A stretch of 64,000 bases of DNA from Mesorhizobium sp. YC-39 (GTDB lineage: Bacteria > Pseudomonadota > Alphaproteobacteria > Rhizobiales > Rhizobiaceae). The stretch spans positions 124,001 to 188,000 of the forward strand of contig NZ_JAOWPS010000005.1 of NCBI RefSeq assembly GCF_025753795.1, in the 5' to 3' direction. Below the pieces are notes generated by a model. The model had not been told where the DNA came from. It saw only the letters and a list, made by a program, of their open reading frames with translations, and made no database searches. The translations under genes were made by a program, and so were the position numbers. Positions 7,838 to 16,582 of the stretch are shown here, in pieces. How positions within the stretch are numbered: position 1 is the first letter of the stretch; each line of letters begins with the position of its first letter.

Positions 7838-7875
7838 GGCTCGGCAGGAGGGTGCCAGCGATCTCGCAAAGCGAC

Positions 7876-7950
7876 TGGCTCCCCGGGCCGGATTCGAACC
7901 AGCGACCAACCGGTTAACAGCCGGTTGCTCTACCACTGAGCTACCGGGGA
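7876..7950 (-). tRNA. tRNA-Asn (anticodon GTT)
   Basis: Reading the minus strand, TCCCCGG (acceptor arm) opens the molecule, the anticodon arm is CCGGCTGTTAACCGG with GTT in the loop, the T arm contains GGTTCGAATCC, and CCGGGGA-G-CCA closes it. The CCA end is encoded. All arms pair. It is convergent with the DHFR-like gene, whose stop is 38 bp away. Confidence 0.96.
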
Positions 7951-8171
7951 ACAGAGGCTCTCATGTGAGTGGCGCAGCCTATAGCAAACCCGTTTCGGCT
8001 TTGCAAAGAAGCATTTCGTATTTTTTCGATGCTTTTTCGGGCGGCGATTTCTCGCAATCGCGTGTTTGCGTCCTCATATTAGCCGTCCGGCGGGGAGCGC
8101 GGAACCGAAAAGGCGGTTGCGGCTTTCGTCTGCTGGTGTCTTCATTTATTCGAGCGGATCATCAACCAGAC

Positions 8172-8432
8172 ATGAGCGCAGCAAGCGACAATCAGGAGCC
8201 GGCACGGAAAATATCGGTCTTCGGCCGCCAGTTCACCATGCCGCGCTCGCGTGGCCGCAGGATCGCGATCGGGGCCGTCCTGATCTTCGGCGGCATTCTC
8301 GGCTTCCTGCCCATCCTGGGGTTCTGGATGATTCCGATCGGATTGCTGGTGCTCTCCTACGAGTTTGCTCTGGTGCGCCGCCACCGGCGCCGGTTAGTCG
8401 TCTGGTGGGAGCGACGGCGGCGATCGAAATGA
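8172..8432 (+). CDS. small two-segment membrane protein
   Basis: An 86-residue protein with a basic N-terminal region, two hydrophobic segments joined by a Pro/Gly turn (AIGAVLIFGGILGFLPILG and FWMIPIGLLVLSYEFALV), and a strongly basic tail ending WWERRRRSK. The layout resembles the PGPGW family of short transmembrane proteins, without a clear PGPGW motif. The ATG at 8172 is chosen from the protein's natural start; the upstream open frame crosses the tRNA-Asn side and looks non-coding. Function is unknown. Confidence 0.6.
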   Translation: MSAASDNQEPARKISVFGRQFTMPRSRGRRIAIGAVLIFGGILGFLPILGFWMIPIGLLVLSYEFALVRRHRRRLVVWWERRRRSK

Positions 8433-8761
8433 GGAGTTCGCGGCGAACTGGCAAGCCAGTAGGCGTCGGAGACGTTCGCTCGACTCACCACGGATAATGC
8501 GCTGAGTGCTGCTCCGAATCCTGCAAATCTCCTCGAGGGTGGCGAAACCTCCTGCCTGTCTGATGGGCGATTCAGGTTGCAGGCTTCCCTTTGCCATATT
8601 CGGTGTTTAACAATTGACTAATATACTAATTGCAATATGCGTATCGACGATTCGACACGGGGCACGATGCCGAGAGGGAAACCGTCCGGAATGCACCATG
8701 GCCGCTTGACGGCATTTTCGCCGCAACCTATTGGAACCGGGTGGAACGCCGGGAGCAATGA
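8433..8761. other. 329-bp stretch without a recognisable gene
   Basis: No convincing coding frame, repeat or terminator is visible. The only feature is an AT-rich patch around 8611-8640 that stands out against the GC-rich surroundings. It contains TTGACT and TATACT, but their spacing is wrong for a standard promoter. Confidence 0.5.
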
Positions 8762-8835
8762 GGCCTCGTGGCGGAGTGGTTACGCAGAGGACTGCAAATC
8801 CTTGCACCCCGGTTCGATTCCGGGCGAGGCCTCCA
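8762..8835 (+). tRNA. tRNA-Cys (anticodon GCA)
   Basis: GGCCTCG (8762-8768) pairs with CGAGGCC (8825-8831). The anticodon arm AGGACTGCAAATCCT has GCA in the loop, the T arm reads GGTTCGATTCC, the discriminator is T and CCA is encoded (8833-8835). The PIMT-type methyltransferase gene begins 116 bp downstream. Confidence 0.96.
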
Positions 8836-8951
8836 GGCGCCCAAGCTCCCGCGCGCCAGCGCCAGGGGCCAGGGTTCCTATCGAAATGAGCCGCTGGCGC
8901 GGCAAGTGGATTGGGTCCGGGCGGACCGAGTTTGGGCGGATTGGTTGGAAC

Positions 8952-9620
8952 ATGAGCGCTGATTTTGCCGAGCTCCGGGTGAAGATGGTCGATGGCCAGA
9001 TCCGCACCACCGACGTGACCAGCGCGCCACTCATCGATGCCTTGCTTTCCGTGCCGCGCGAGGCGTTTGTCGGCCCCGGCCAAAGCGCTGTTGCCTATAT
9101 CGACGAGGACATCCGCGTTGCCAATGGAGCGGATGGTCCACGCTATCTGATGGAACCTTCGCCACTGGCCAAACTGATGCAGCTGGCCGAGATCGCCCCG
9201 GGTGATTCGGTGCTCGATGTCGGCTGCGGCACCGGCTACGCGTCGGCGATCCTGTCGCGGCTGGCAAAATCCGTCGTTGCGCTGGAAAGCGATTCGACGC
9301 TGGCTGAGACCGCCATGTCGACGCTTTCGAAGCTGGGCTGCGACAATGTCACCGTGGCTAGGGGATCGCTGCCGGAAGGCCATGCCGCGGCGGCGCCATA
9401 CGATGTCATCATCATCGGCGGCAGCGTCGGCAAGGTGCCGGCGCCGCTGCTTGACCAACTCGCGGAAGGCGGACGTCTTGTCGCGGTCGAAGGACAGGGA
9501 AACTCGGGCGTGGCCCGTTTATTTTTTAAAACCGGGGGGATTGTAACGGGAAGACGCGCATTTAATGCGGCAATAAAGCCACTACCCGGATTTGAACGCA
9601 TCCATGCGTTTGAATTCTGA
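8952..9620 (+). CDS. protein-L-isoaspartate O-methyltransferase-like protein
   Basis: A 222-residue SAM-dependent methyltransferase of the PIMT family. MVDGQIRTTDVTSAPLIDAL replaces the usual substrate-side N-terminus and LDVGCGTGYASAILSRL (residues about 84-100) is the SAM-binding glycine loop; EGGRLVAVEG follows. This branch, found upstream of tolC in rhizobia, lacks some substrate-binding residues of true PIMT, so repair activity is not certain. A second, separate member lies at 36491-37156. It is followed after 184 bp by tolC. Confidence 0.85.
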   Translation: MSADFAELRVKMVDGQIRTTDVTSAPLIDALLSVPREAFVGPGQSAVAYIDEDIRVANGADGPRYLMEPSPLAKLMQLAEIAPGDSVLDVGCGTGYASAILSRLAKSVVALESDSTLAETAMSTLSKLGCDNVTVARGSLPEGHAAAAPYDVIIIGGSVGKVPAPLLDQLAEGGRLVAVEGQGNSGVARLFFKTGGIVTGRRAFNAAIKPLPGFERIHAFEF

Positions 9621-9804
9621 GTGGTTTTGCCTTGCAGCAAAGGCGTTGTCATGATCGCTTGCGTTTGAACAATCGTTGTTGATCAGCATAACCGGGCATT
9701 CTGGGGGCTATCAGCGGGGGAACGATGAAAACGCGGCGCCGGCTGATCAGAAAGAGAGGCTGGCGTTGCGCGGTTCCCGTGCAAAACGAATGAGGGAATA
9801 TAAC

Positions 9805-11196
9805 GTGCCGTCTGTACGCAAGAGCCTTTTTACCGCCGTCCTTGTTTCCGCGACCGCGCTTTCTCCGCTGGCCGCCTCGGCGGAAACCATCCTCGGCGCG
9901 CTTTCAAAGGCCTATCAGAACAATTCGCAACTAAATTCGGCCCGCGCCGGTGTCCGTGTCACCGATGAGGGCGTCGCCATCGCCAAGTCGGGCTGGCGTC
10001 CGACCATCGCCGGTTCCGCGAGCATCGATTACTCCAGCAGCCACCTCAACGGCACCAACAGCAGCACACGTCTGACCACCGGCAACTTCGGCGTCCAGAT
10101 AAACCAGACGTTGTTCGACGGGTTTCAGACCAGGAACAATGTCGCGGCCGCCGAATCCCAGGTGCGCGCTTCGTTCGAAAACCTGCGCAACACCGAAGAG
10201 AACATCCTGTTCAACGCGGCGAGCGCCTACATGGACGTCATACGCGACCGGCAAATCGCGGTGCTAACCGAACAGAACCTGCAGTTCCTGACCGAGCAGG
10301 CACGCGCGGCACGCTCGCGCTTTGAGGTCGGTGAGGGCACGCGCACCGACGTCGCGCAGGCGGATGCCTCGCGCGCGTCTGCCGTGGCGCAGTTGAGTGC
10401 TGCCCGCGCCCAGGCGTTGGCAAGTGCTGCGCTCTATCACCAGATCGTCGGCGACGAGCCGGGCAAGCTCAGGGGTGCTTCACCATTGTCCAAGCTGTTG
10501 CCACGGAGCCTCGATTCTGCAATCGCGATCGCTGCCAACGAGCATCCGGCCATTCTCGCCACCCAGCATCTGGTCGACGCGGCGGCATTTTCGGTGAAAT
10601 CGGCCGAGGGTGCGTTGCTGCCGCAGCTTTCCGCTTCCGCCGGCGTTTCCAGCGCCTATCGCAACACCGTGCCTGGCAGCATCCTTAACTCGCAGGACGG
10701 CACAACCAATTCGGCCAGCGTCGGCGCGACGCTGACCATACCGATCTATTCGGGTGGCCGCACTTCGGCGATCGTGCGCCAGAACAAGGAATCGCTCAGC
10801 CAGGCGCGGATCGAGGTTGACGTCAACCGCGACCAGGTGCGCCAGGCCGTGGCCTCGGCATGGTCGCAATATACTGCGGCGCAGCAAAACGTTGCGGCCA
10901 ACAAGCAAGTGATCGACGCCTCGATACTGGCGCTGAACGGCGTCATCGAGGAACGTAATGTCGGCCAGCGCACCACGCTCGACGTCCTTAACGCGCAGGC
11001 GACCGTCATCACCGCCAAGATCAACCAGGCCAATTCCGAACACGATGTGGTGGTAGCGAGCTACGCCATCCTCTCGGCGATCGGTCGCCTGTCAACCGAG
11101 CGTCTCGCCCTTCAGGTGACGAAATATCGGCCGGAAGAGCATTACAATGCGGTCAAGGACAAATGGATCGGCCTGCGCACGCCGGATGGCCGCTGA
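9805..11196 (+). CDS. tolC: TolC-family outer membrane efflux protein
   Basis: A 463-residue outer-membrane channel for type I secretion and multidrug efflux. The N-terminus has a signal peptide ending LAASAE. Two OEP repeats follow, each with the alternating helix/strand pattern (ILGALSKAYQNNSQLNSARAG; LDSAIAIAANEHPAILATQHL). The strand motif QTLFDGFQTRNNV and the counterpart IPIYSGGRTSAIV mark the beta-barrel insertions. GTG at 9805 is preferred because GAGGGA lies 7 nt upstream; ATG at 9790, five codons earlier, has no binding site. In rhizobia TolC is needed for exporter-dependent secretion and symbiosis. Confidence 0.93.
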   Translation: MPSVRKSLFTAVLVSATALSPLAASAETILGALSKAYQNNSQLNSARAGVRVTDEGVAIAKSGWRPTIAGSASIDYSSSHLNGTNSSTRLTTGNFGVQINQTLFDGFQTRNNVAAAESQVRASFENLRNTEENILFNAASAYMDVIRDRQIAVLTEQNLQFLTEQARAARSRFEVGEGTRTDVAQADASRASAVAQLSAARAQALASAALYHQIVGDEPGKLRGASPLSKLLPRSLDSAIAIAANEHPAILATQHLVDAAAFSVKSAEGALLPQLSASAGVSSAYRNTVPGSILNSQDGTTNSASVGATLTIPIYSGGRTSAIVRQNKESLSQARIEVDVNRDQVRQAVASAWSQYTAAQQNVAANKQVIDASILALNGVIEERNVGQRTTLDVLNAQATVITAKINQANSEHDVVVASYAILSAIGRLSTERLALQVTKYRPEEHYNAVKDKWIGLRTPDGR

Positions 11197-11266
11197 TTTT
11201 GTCGGCGGTCTGCCCACGATTGCAAAAGCCGATTGATTCATAGCACTTTCATATCAAGGCATTAGG

Positions 11267-11293
11267 GCCTGCGCGTCGGAAGGATGCGCAGGC
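11267..11293. terminator. hairpin downstream of tolC
   Basis: GCCTGCGC (11267-11274) pairs with GCGCAGGC (11286-11293) across an 11-nt loop. It is 70 nt behind the tolC stop and is followed by TT only, so it would be a weak intrinsic terminator or an RNA-stabilising hairpin. Confidence 0.45.
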
Positions 11294-11343
11294 TTGAAGC
11301 GCGTCTGTGGTGGGATCCATGCGCCGCCCTTCAAGTTCTTGTT

Positions 11344-11421
11344 CTTATGCGTGTCGTTATCGCAGAACCGCAACGCACCCTCGGGTCAAGCTCGAGGGCA
11401 CGCTTTGCGTGACATACATAG
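11344..11421. repeat. imperfect palindromic element between tolC and popZ
   Basis: The ends CTTATGCGTGTCG (11344-11356) and CGTGACATACATAG (11408-11421) are imperfect inverted copies. An inner hairpin CCCTCG / CGAGGG (11378-11383, 11393-11398) lies between them. From memory this resembles a dispersed rhizobial intergenic element beginning with TTATGCATGTCG. Apart from this and the hairpin at 11267, nothing is seen in the 360 bp between tolC and popZ. Confidence 0.5.
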
Positions 11422-11556
11422 TCTGTTGAAATCCAACAGGCCATCAGATTGGGGATTCTCCCAAGGCGATCCGTGGGTTACGCTGTCGGCATGATTCGCA
11501 TCGGCTTTGGCCGGGTGGGAAATCTGCAAGGTGTCACAAGGGCGGCGGATGTGACG

Positions 11557-12462
11557 ATGGCGACGGCAAGCAGCGTGCAACGCGAACCTTCCATGGAAGA
11601 AATACTGGCTTCCATCAGGAGGATCATTGAGGACAGCGACACCGGCCGCAAGCAGCCGGGCGAAGCAGATGAGTTGCTTCAGGATTTGGCGTCTGTTCCA
11701 GTGTCGGCACCGGCGGCAGGTCGGACGCCACCGGCGGTAGGCGGGACGCCACCGGCGGCAGGCGCGCCGGAGGTAGCCAGGACGGCACCTGAGGTGGATG
11801 CTTTTCGCTCTGAATTGCGTCCGGGACTGGATGCTATGAGGCCCGCCGGGCGGACCGAGGTGCATGCGCAACCTGCCGATCCTGTCATCGCACGCATGGA
11901 GCCACCGGTGCGATCCGATCCGGCTCCGGTCAAACCTCCACTGACGCTTGCACAGGTGAGTTCCAGGGTTGCCGCCGAGCCGGCCCCGGTCGCTAGGCCG
12001 GATGCGCTTGCCGCGCCAAGGGTTGCCGAGACGACCGACAGCATCGTTGCCCATTGGCGGCAAGAGACCGCCCCGGTCGAGGAAGCGGTGAGCAAGCCGG
12101 GCAACGCCCCTGTCAGGGCCGAGACGCATCGACCGCCGGAGGCCGAGGTTGTCGAGGACGAAGTGACAGCCGAACCTGCTTTCGAGCCGGCTCCGCCGCG
12201 AAGTGGATCGGCGCATCCGGCGACAAGCGAGGCACTGACTTCTCGTCCGGCAATCCTTTCCGAACATACGGGCCGGCAGGTTGCCGCTGCCTTCGGCGAG
12301 CTTTCCGACGCGTTTGCCAGCCGCAGCAAGAAAACCTTCGACGAAATGGCCGAAGAGATGCTGCGGCCCATGCTGCAGGACTGGCTGGACAACAATCTGC
12401 CGACACTGGTCGAGCGGCTGGTGCGCGAGGAAATCGAGCGCGTGGCGCGCGGCGCGCAGTAG
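11557..12462 (+). CDS. popZ: PopZ-family polar organising protein (DUF2497)
   Basis: A 301-residue protein with the three-part PopZ layout. The N-terminal helix REPSMEEILASIRRIIEDSD is the client-binding region. The middle, about residues 35-225, is a Pro/Ala-rich acidic linker with short repeats such as TPPAVGG/TPPAAGA. The C-terminus (LSDAFASRSKKTFDEMAEEM, then LRPMLQDWLDNNLPTLVERL) is the oligomerising helical part. PopZ forms polar scaffolds that anchor chromosome origins in alphaproteobacteria. The position just upstream of valS is conserved in rhizobia. The ATG at 11557 gives the usual N-terminus. Confidence 0.9.
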   Translation: MATASSVQREPSMEEILASIRRIIEDSDTGRKQPGEADELLQDLASVPVSAPAAGRTPPAVGGTPPAAGAPEVARTAPEVDAFRSELRPGLDAMRPAGRTEVHAQPADPVIARMEPPVRSDPAPVKPPLTLAQVSSRVAAEPAPVARPDALAAPRVAETTDSIVAHWRQETAPVEEAVSKPGNAPVRAETHRPPEAEVVEDEVTAEPAFEPAPPRSGSAHPATSEALTSRPAILSEHTGRQVAAAFGELSDAFASRSKKTFDEMAEEMLRPMLQDWLDNNLPTLVERLVREEIERVARGAQ

Positions 12463-12485
12463 CAAATCGCGACAGTCGACGCAGG

Positions 12486-12514
12486 AAAACGCCGCCAATC
12501 GAGCGGCGTTTTTT
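12486..12514 (+). terminator. intrinsic terminator behind popZ
   Basis: AAAACGCCGC (12486-12495), 7-nt loop, GCGGCGTTTT (12503-12512) with the T-run continuing to 12514. With A-rich and T-rich flanks it can serve popZ on the plus strand and also the convergent VOC gene that ends at 12525. Confidence 0.85.
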
Positions 12515-12524
12515 GTTCCGTGGC

Positions 12525-13169
12525 TCAGCCGCTTCCCGCCGGTGTTGCGAAAGCGATCAAATTGCCGTCGGGATCGCCGACGATGAAGGTGCGGGCGCCC
12601 CACGGTTCAGTCCGCAGCGTCTGGTGAAAGTCGACCCCTGCCGCCTGATATTCCAGGAACAGCGGCTTGATGGCGTCGACCACGATGGTTGCCGACAGCA
12701 GGTCCTCTCTTGCTCTCAAGTCGTTGTCGAAGAGAGGCTTGTCGACATGGCGCAGATTCAACCGCGCGCCGTCGCGCAAGACTTGGGCGTAGAAGGGCGG
12801 TTCGCCATGGGCGAAGCGCGTCGTGAAGCCGAGCTTCTGTTCATAGAACGCCCGGGCGGTAGCGATGTCGGAGACAAAAAGCTGCGGCTCGGCCAAGGCA
12901 AGGAAGGGTTTTTCGGCATCGGAGGTCATGCTGTCGGTCATGGGTTGAAGGCCTTTCTTCAGCGCCTGCCAGTTTTCGAAACCAGCCTTCCTGGCAACCA
13001 GTTCCTGGGCGTCGGCAAGCTTGAAGCTGTGATCCAGGATCTGGCGATCGGTCAGATGGCGGAAACGCGGCAGTATCGACCCGATCGCAGCCGCGACGGG
13101 ATAGTACCGTTCGCGATGCCAACGCAGGTGGAGCTTGGCCTGTTTCCTGAAGTTTTCGAAATTCGACAT
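12525..13169 (-). CDS. VOC (glyoxalase/bleomycin-resistance) protein with N-terminal helical domain
   Basis: A 214-residue two-part protein. Residues 1-70 (FRKQAKLHLRWHRERYYPVA, then LADAQELVARKAGFENWQALKK) match the short helical module often found at the start of ankyrin-repeat or VOC proteins in alphaproteobacteria. Residues about 90-212 are a VOC domain: AEPQLFVSDIATARAFYEQK, then FIVGDPDGNLIAFA. VOC proteins act as glyoxalases, dioxygenases or drug-binding proteins; the substrate here is unknown. It is convergent with popZ and divergent from valS. Confidence 0.82.
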   Translation of the reverse strand: MSNFENFRKQAKLHLRWHRERYYPVAAAIGSILPRFRHLTDRQILDHSFKLADAQELVARKAGFENWQALKKGLQPMTDSMTSDAEKPFLALAEPQLFVSDIATARAFYEQKLGFTTRFAHGEPPFYAQVLRDGARLNLRHVDKPLFDNDLRAREDLLSATIVVDAIKPLFLEYQAAGVDFHQTLRTEPWGARTFIVGDPDGNLIAFATPAGSG

Positions 13170-13439
13170 ATTCGGCTTGGGCGCGTTGAGGTGTCGTAGG
13201 CGGGCAATGCCCCTCCGGCCAAAGCCGATGCGCCCTACAGCAGCGTCGGAAAGCTATGGCGGTTTGCGATCACTGGTCAAGAGGAGTGGGCGCATGGAGG
13301 ATCGCTTGTGCGAATTGCCTCGAACTATGAGGCTCCTATCTACTGGTCATACTATCTGCAGCTTCGCTGCGGTTGACTTGCCAACTGCCTTCCGATTTAC
13401 ACCAAACCCAACAAATCCCGACAGCTCGGACGCCTTTCC

Positions 13440-16223
13440 ATGCTCGAAAAAACCTACGACGCCAAAACCGTCGAGCCGAAGATCGCAAAACTCTGGGAAG
13501 AGGCCGACGCGTTTCGCGCCGGCGCTGGCTCCGAGGAGGGTGCAGAAGCCTTCACCATCGTCATCCCGCCGCCCAACGTCACCGGCTCGCTGCATATGGG
13601 CCATGCGCTCAACAACACGCTGCAGGACATATTGGTGCGCTTCGAGCGCATGCGCGGCAAGAACGTGCTGTGGCAGCCCGGCATGGACCATGCAGGCATC
13701 GCCACGCAGATGGTGGTCGAACGCCAGCTTATGGAGAAGCAGATCCACCGCCGCGACCTCACGCGCGAAGAGTTCATCGAAAAGGTCTGGGAGTGGAAGG
13801 CCGAATCCGGTGGCGCGATCCTCAATCAGTTGAAGCGGCTCGGCGCCTCGGCCGACTGGTCGCGCGAGCGTTTCACCATGGACGAGGGCCTGTCCAAGGC
13901 CGTGCTCGAAGTGTTCGTGACGCTCTACAAGGAAGGGCTGATCTACAAGGACAAGCGCCTTGTGAACTGGGACCCGAAGCTCTTGACCGCGATTTCCGAC
14001 CTTGAGGTCGAGCAGCAGGAGGTCAATGGCAATCTGTGGCACTTCCGCTATCCGGTCGAGGGTGTGGCCTTCGATCCGGAAAACCCGAAGACCTTCATCA
14101 CTGTGGCCACGACGCGCCCCGAAACGATGCTGGGCGACACGGCCGTTGCGGTGCACCCCGACGACGAGCGTTTTCGGCACCTGGTTGGCAAGAACCTCGT
14201 CCTGCCGATCGTTGGCCGCAAGATCCCGGTTGTGGCGGACGAGTATTCCGATCCGGAAAAGGGCTCGGGCGCGGTCAAGATCACGCCGGCGCATGACTTC
14301 AACGACTTCGAGGTCGGCAGGCGCCACAAACTGCCGGCAATCAACATCCTCACCGTCGAGGCGGCGGTGACTCTCAAGGACAATGAGGATTTTCTCGCCG
14401 GGCTGGAGGTGACGCCGGAGCGTCAGGCGGTCTGGGACGAGCTCGACGGGCTCGACCGGTTCGTTGCGCGCAAGAAGGTCGTTGATTTGATGGAGGCCGG
14501 CGGCTTTCTCGACAAGGTCGAGCCGCATCGCCACGCGGTACCGCATGGCGATCGCGGCGGCGTGCCGATCGAACCGTTTCTGACCGACCAGTGGTATGTC
14601 AATGCGGCCGAACTCGCCCGGCCGGCGATCGCGTCCGTGCGCGAAGGGCGGACCAAGATCATACCCGGTAGCTGGGAGAAGACTTACTTCCAGTGGATGG
14701 AAAACATCGAACCCTGGTGCATCTCGCGCCAACTCTGGTGGGGACACCAGATCCCCGCCTGGTACGGGCCGGACGGGCGTGTCTTCGTCGAGAAGACCGA
14801 GGAGGAGGCGCTCGGCGCCGCGGTCGAATATTACCTGGCGCTGGAGGGGCCGTGGAAGGCCTGGGTCGAGGACAAGCTCGAAAACTTCAAGCCGGGCGAG
14901 ATCCTGACCCGCGACGAGGATGTGCTCGACACATGGTTCTCGTCGGCGCTGTGGCCGTTCTCGACGCTTGGCTGGCCGGAGAGGACGCCGGAGCTGAAGA
15001 CCTATTACCAGACCGACGTGCTGGTGACCGGCTTCGACCTGATCTTCTTCTGGGTCGCCCGCATGATAATGATGGGCCTGCATTTCATGGAAGAGGAGCC
15101 CTTCCACACCGTCTATATGCACGCGTTGGTGCGCGACAAGAACGGGCAGAAGATGTCGAAGTCGAAAGGCAACGTCATCGACCCGCTGGATCTCATCGAC
15201 GAATACGGTGCTGATGCGCTGCGCTTCACGCTGACGGTGATGGCAGCACAGGGGCGCGACGTGAAGCTCGATCCGGCGCGGATCGCCGGATACCGCAATT
15301 TCGGCACCAAGCTATGGAACGCGACGCGCTTTGCCGAGATGAACGAGGTCGCGCGCAACGACGATTTCTGGCTGAACGACGCCAAGCTGGCGGTCAACCG
15401 CTGGATCCTGACCGAACTGACGCGAGCAGCCCGAGATATAACGGACGGCATCACCTCATATCGCTTCAACGAGGCGGCGGGTGCTGCCTACCGCTTCGTC
15501 TGGAACCTGTTCTGCGACTGGTATCTGGAACTGCTGAAGCCGGTCTTCATGGGTACGGACGAGGCCGCCAAGGCCGAAAGCCGGGCCTGCGTCGCCTTCG
15601 TGCTCGACGAGATCTACAAGCTGCTGCATCCGATGATGCCGTTCATGACCGAAGAACTGTGGGCGCAGACGGCAGGGGAGGGTCAGGAACGGTCTTCTCT
15701 GCTTTGTCATGCGGCGTGGCCGTCGCCCGACTTCGAGGATGCGGAAGCGGCGGCCGACATCAACTGGCTGGTCGACCTTGTGTCCGGTATCCGGTCGGTG
15801 CGCTCGGAAATGAACGTGCCGCCGGCGGCGATCGCGCCGCTGGTGGTGATCGGCGCCAGCGAGGAAACGCGCCAGCGGCTCGATCGCCATGGCCTTGCCA
15901 TCAAGCGATTGGCGCGGGTCGGCGATATTTCACTGGCGGATGCAGCCCCCAAGGGCTCTGCCCAGATCGTGCTCAATGAGGCGACCATCTGCCTGCCGCT
16001 CGGCAGCCTGATCGATTTCACCGCTGAAGCGGCGCGGCTTCAGAAGGAACTGGCCAAGGTGACCGAGGAGATCGCCCGGCTGCACAAGAAGCTGTCGAAC
16101 GAGAAATTCGTCGCCAACGCGCCGGAAGAAGTGGTGGAGGCCGAGCGCGAAAAACTTGCCGAATATCGCGAGGCGCAAGAGAAGCTTTCGGTGGCGCTGA
16201 CACGGGTCCGCGATGCCAGTTGA
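13440..16223 (+). CDS. valS: valyl-tRNA synthetase
   Basis: A 927-residue class Ia aminoacyl-tRNA synthetase that charges tRNA-Val. The HIGH-type motif is HMGH at residues 52-55 inside PPPNVTGSLHMGHAL. The editing (CP1) domain includes FITVATTRPETMLGDTAVAV. The KMSKS motif is K571-M-S-K-S575. The last 65 residues form the Lys/Glu-rich coiled coil typical of ValRS. ATG at 13440 gives the standard start MLEKTYDAKTVEPKI. No T-box or leader peptide is visible in the 270 bp upstream. Confidence 0.98.
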   Translation: MLEKTYDAKTVEPKIAKLWEEADAFRAGAGSEEGAEAFTIVIPPPNVTGSLHMGHALNNTLQDILVRFERMRGKNVLWQPGMDHAGIATQMVVERQLMEKQIHRRDLTREEFIEKVWEWKAESGGAILNQLKRLGASADWSRERFTMDEGLSKAVLEVFVTLYKEGLIYKDKRLVNWDPKLLTAISDLEVEQQEVNGNLWHFRYPVEGVAFDPENPKTFITVATTRPETMLGDTAVAVHPDDERFRHLVGKNLVLPIVGRKIPVVADEYSDPEKGSGAVKITPAHDFNDFEVGRRHKLPAINILTVEAAVTLKDNEDFLAGLEVTPERQAVWDELDGLDRFVARKKVVDLMEAGGFLDKVEPHRHAVPHGDRGGVPIEPFLTDQWYVNAAELARPAIASVREGRTKIIPGSWEKTYFQWMENIEPWCISRQLWWGHQIPAWYGPDGRVFVEKTEEEALGAAVEYYLALEGPWKAWVEDKLENFKPGEILTRDEDVLDTWFSSALWPFSTLGWPERTPELKTYYQTDVLVTGFDLIFFWVARMIMMGLHFMEEEPFHTVYMHALVRDKNGQKMSKSKGNVIDPLDLIDEYGADALRFTLTVMAAQGRDVKLDPARIAGYRNFGTKLWNATRFAEMNEVARNDDFWLNDAKLAVNRWILTELTRAARDITDGITSYRFNEAAGAAYRFVWNLFCDWYLELLKPVFMGTDEAAKAESRACVAFVLDEIYKLLHPMMPFMTEELWAQTAGEGQERSSLLCHAAWPSPDFEDAEAAADINWLVDLVSGIRSVRSEMNVPPAAIAPLVVIGASEETRQRLDRHGLAIKRLARVGDISLADAAPKGSAQIVLNEATICLPLGSLIDFTAEAARLQKELAKVTEEIARLHKKLSNEKFVANAPEEVVEAEREKLAEYREAQEKLSVALTRVRDAS

Positions 16224-16432
16224 TCGATAGATTCGCCTGCTGCCAAGACTGCCCCGAGACCGGCGCTTGTGCTTCAAAAGCAGGCATTCCGCAGCGTTAA
16301 TATTGACGTAAACGGAAGATTTAGCCCTATTGTTGCCATAATGTAACAATTGGGCCTAATCTCCCCAAAATAGTCTGTTTTCACGCCATTTTAAGCGGCT
16401 CTTTTCGATTTTTTTCGTCGATTTGCGACCAG

Positions 16433-16451
16433 AAGACCGTTTTCCGGTCTT
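16433..16451. repeat. small inverted repeat upstream of the FadL-type gene
   Basis: AAGACCG (16433-16439), loop TTTTC, CGGTCTT (16445-16451). It lies in the AT-richer 359-bp gap between valS and the porin gene. It may be part of the valS 3' end or of the porin control region. Apart from this, the palindrome at 16496 and the SD-proximal hairpin, no gene is seen in this gap. Confidence 0.45.
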
Positions 16452-16495
16452 GTGGCGAACGCGTGGACTTTGTCGAAAATGCGTTCGATTGGGGT

Positions 16496-16505
16496 GTACA
16501 TGTAC
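16496..16505. promoter_or_regulatory. perfect palindrome GTACATGTAC, possible operator
   Basis: A 10-bp perfect palindrome 78 bp before the FadL-type gene, in an AT-rich promoter-like region. Its position fits a regulator binding site. No known consensus is claimed. Confidence 0.35.
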
Positions 16506-16582
16506 GCGTCGCGAATTCGTTGTTGCGCCATTAACCCGAATTGGTTCTAGCTTTGCCCCACTAATATTCGGGGAGGAGTTTC

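Noticed and set aside
8611..8640. AT-rich patch as a promoter for tRNA-Cys
   Set aside because: TTGACT and TATACT are only a few bases apart, and the patch is more than 120 bp from the tRNA, so the geometry is wrong.
11695..11770. Short repeats in the popZ coding region as a mobile or regulatory repeat
   Set aside because: They encode the Pro-rich linker repeats expected in PopZ and do not extend beyond the reading frame.
13347..15122. A 591-codon minus-strand open frame inside valS
   Set aside because: valS is unambiguous on the plus strand; the antisense product is Arg/His-rich with no recognisable domain.
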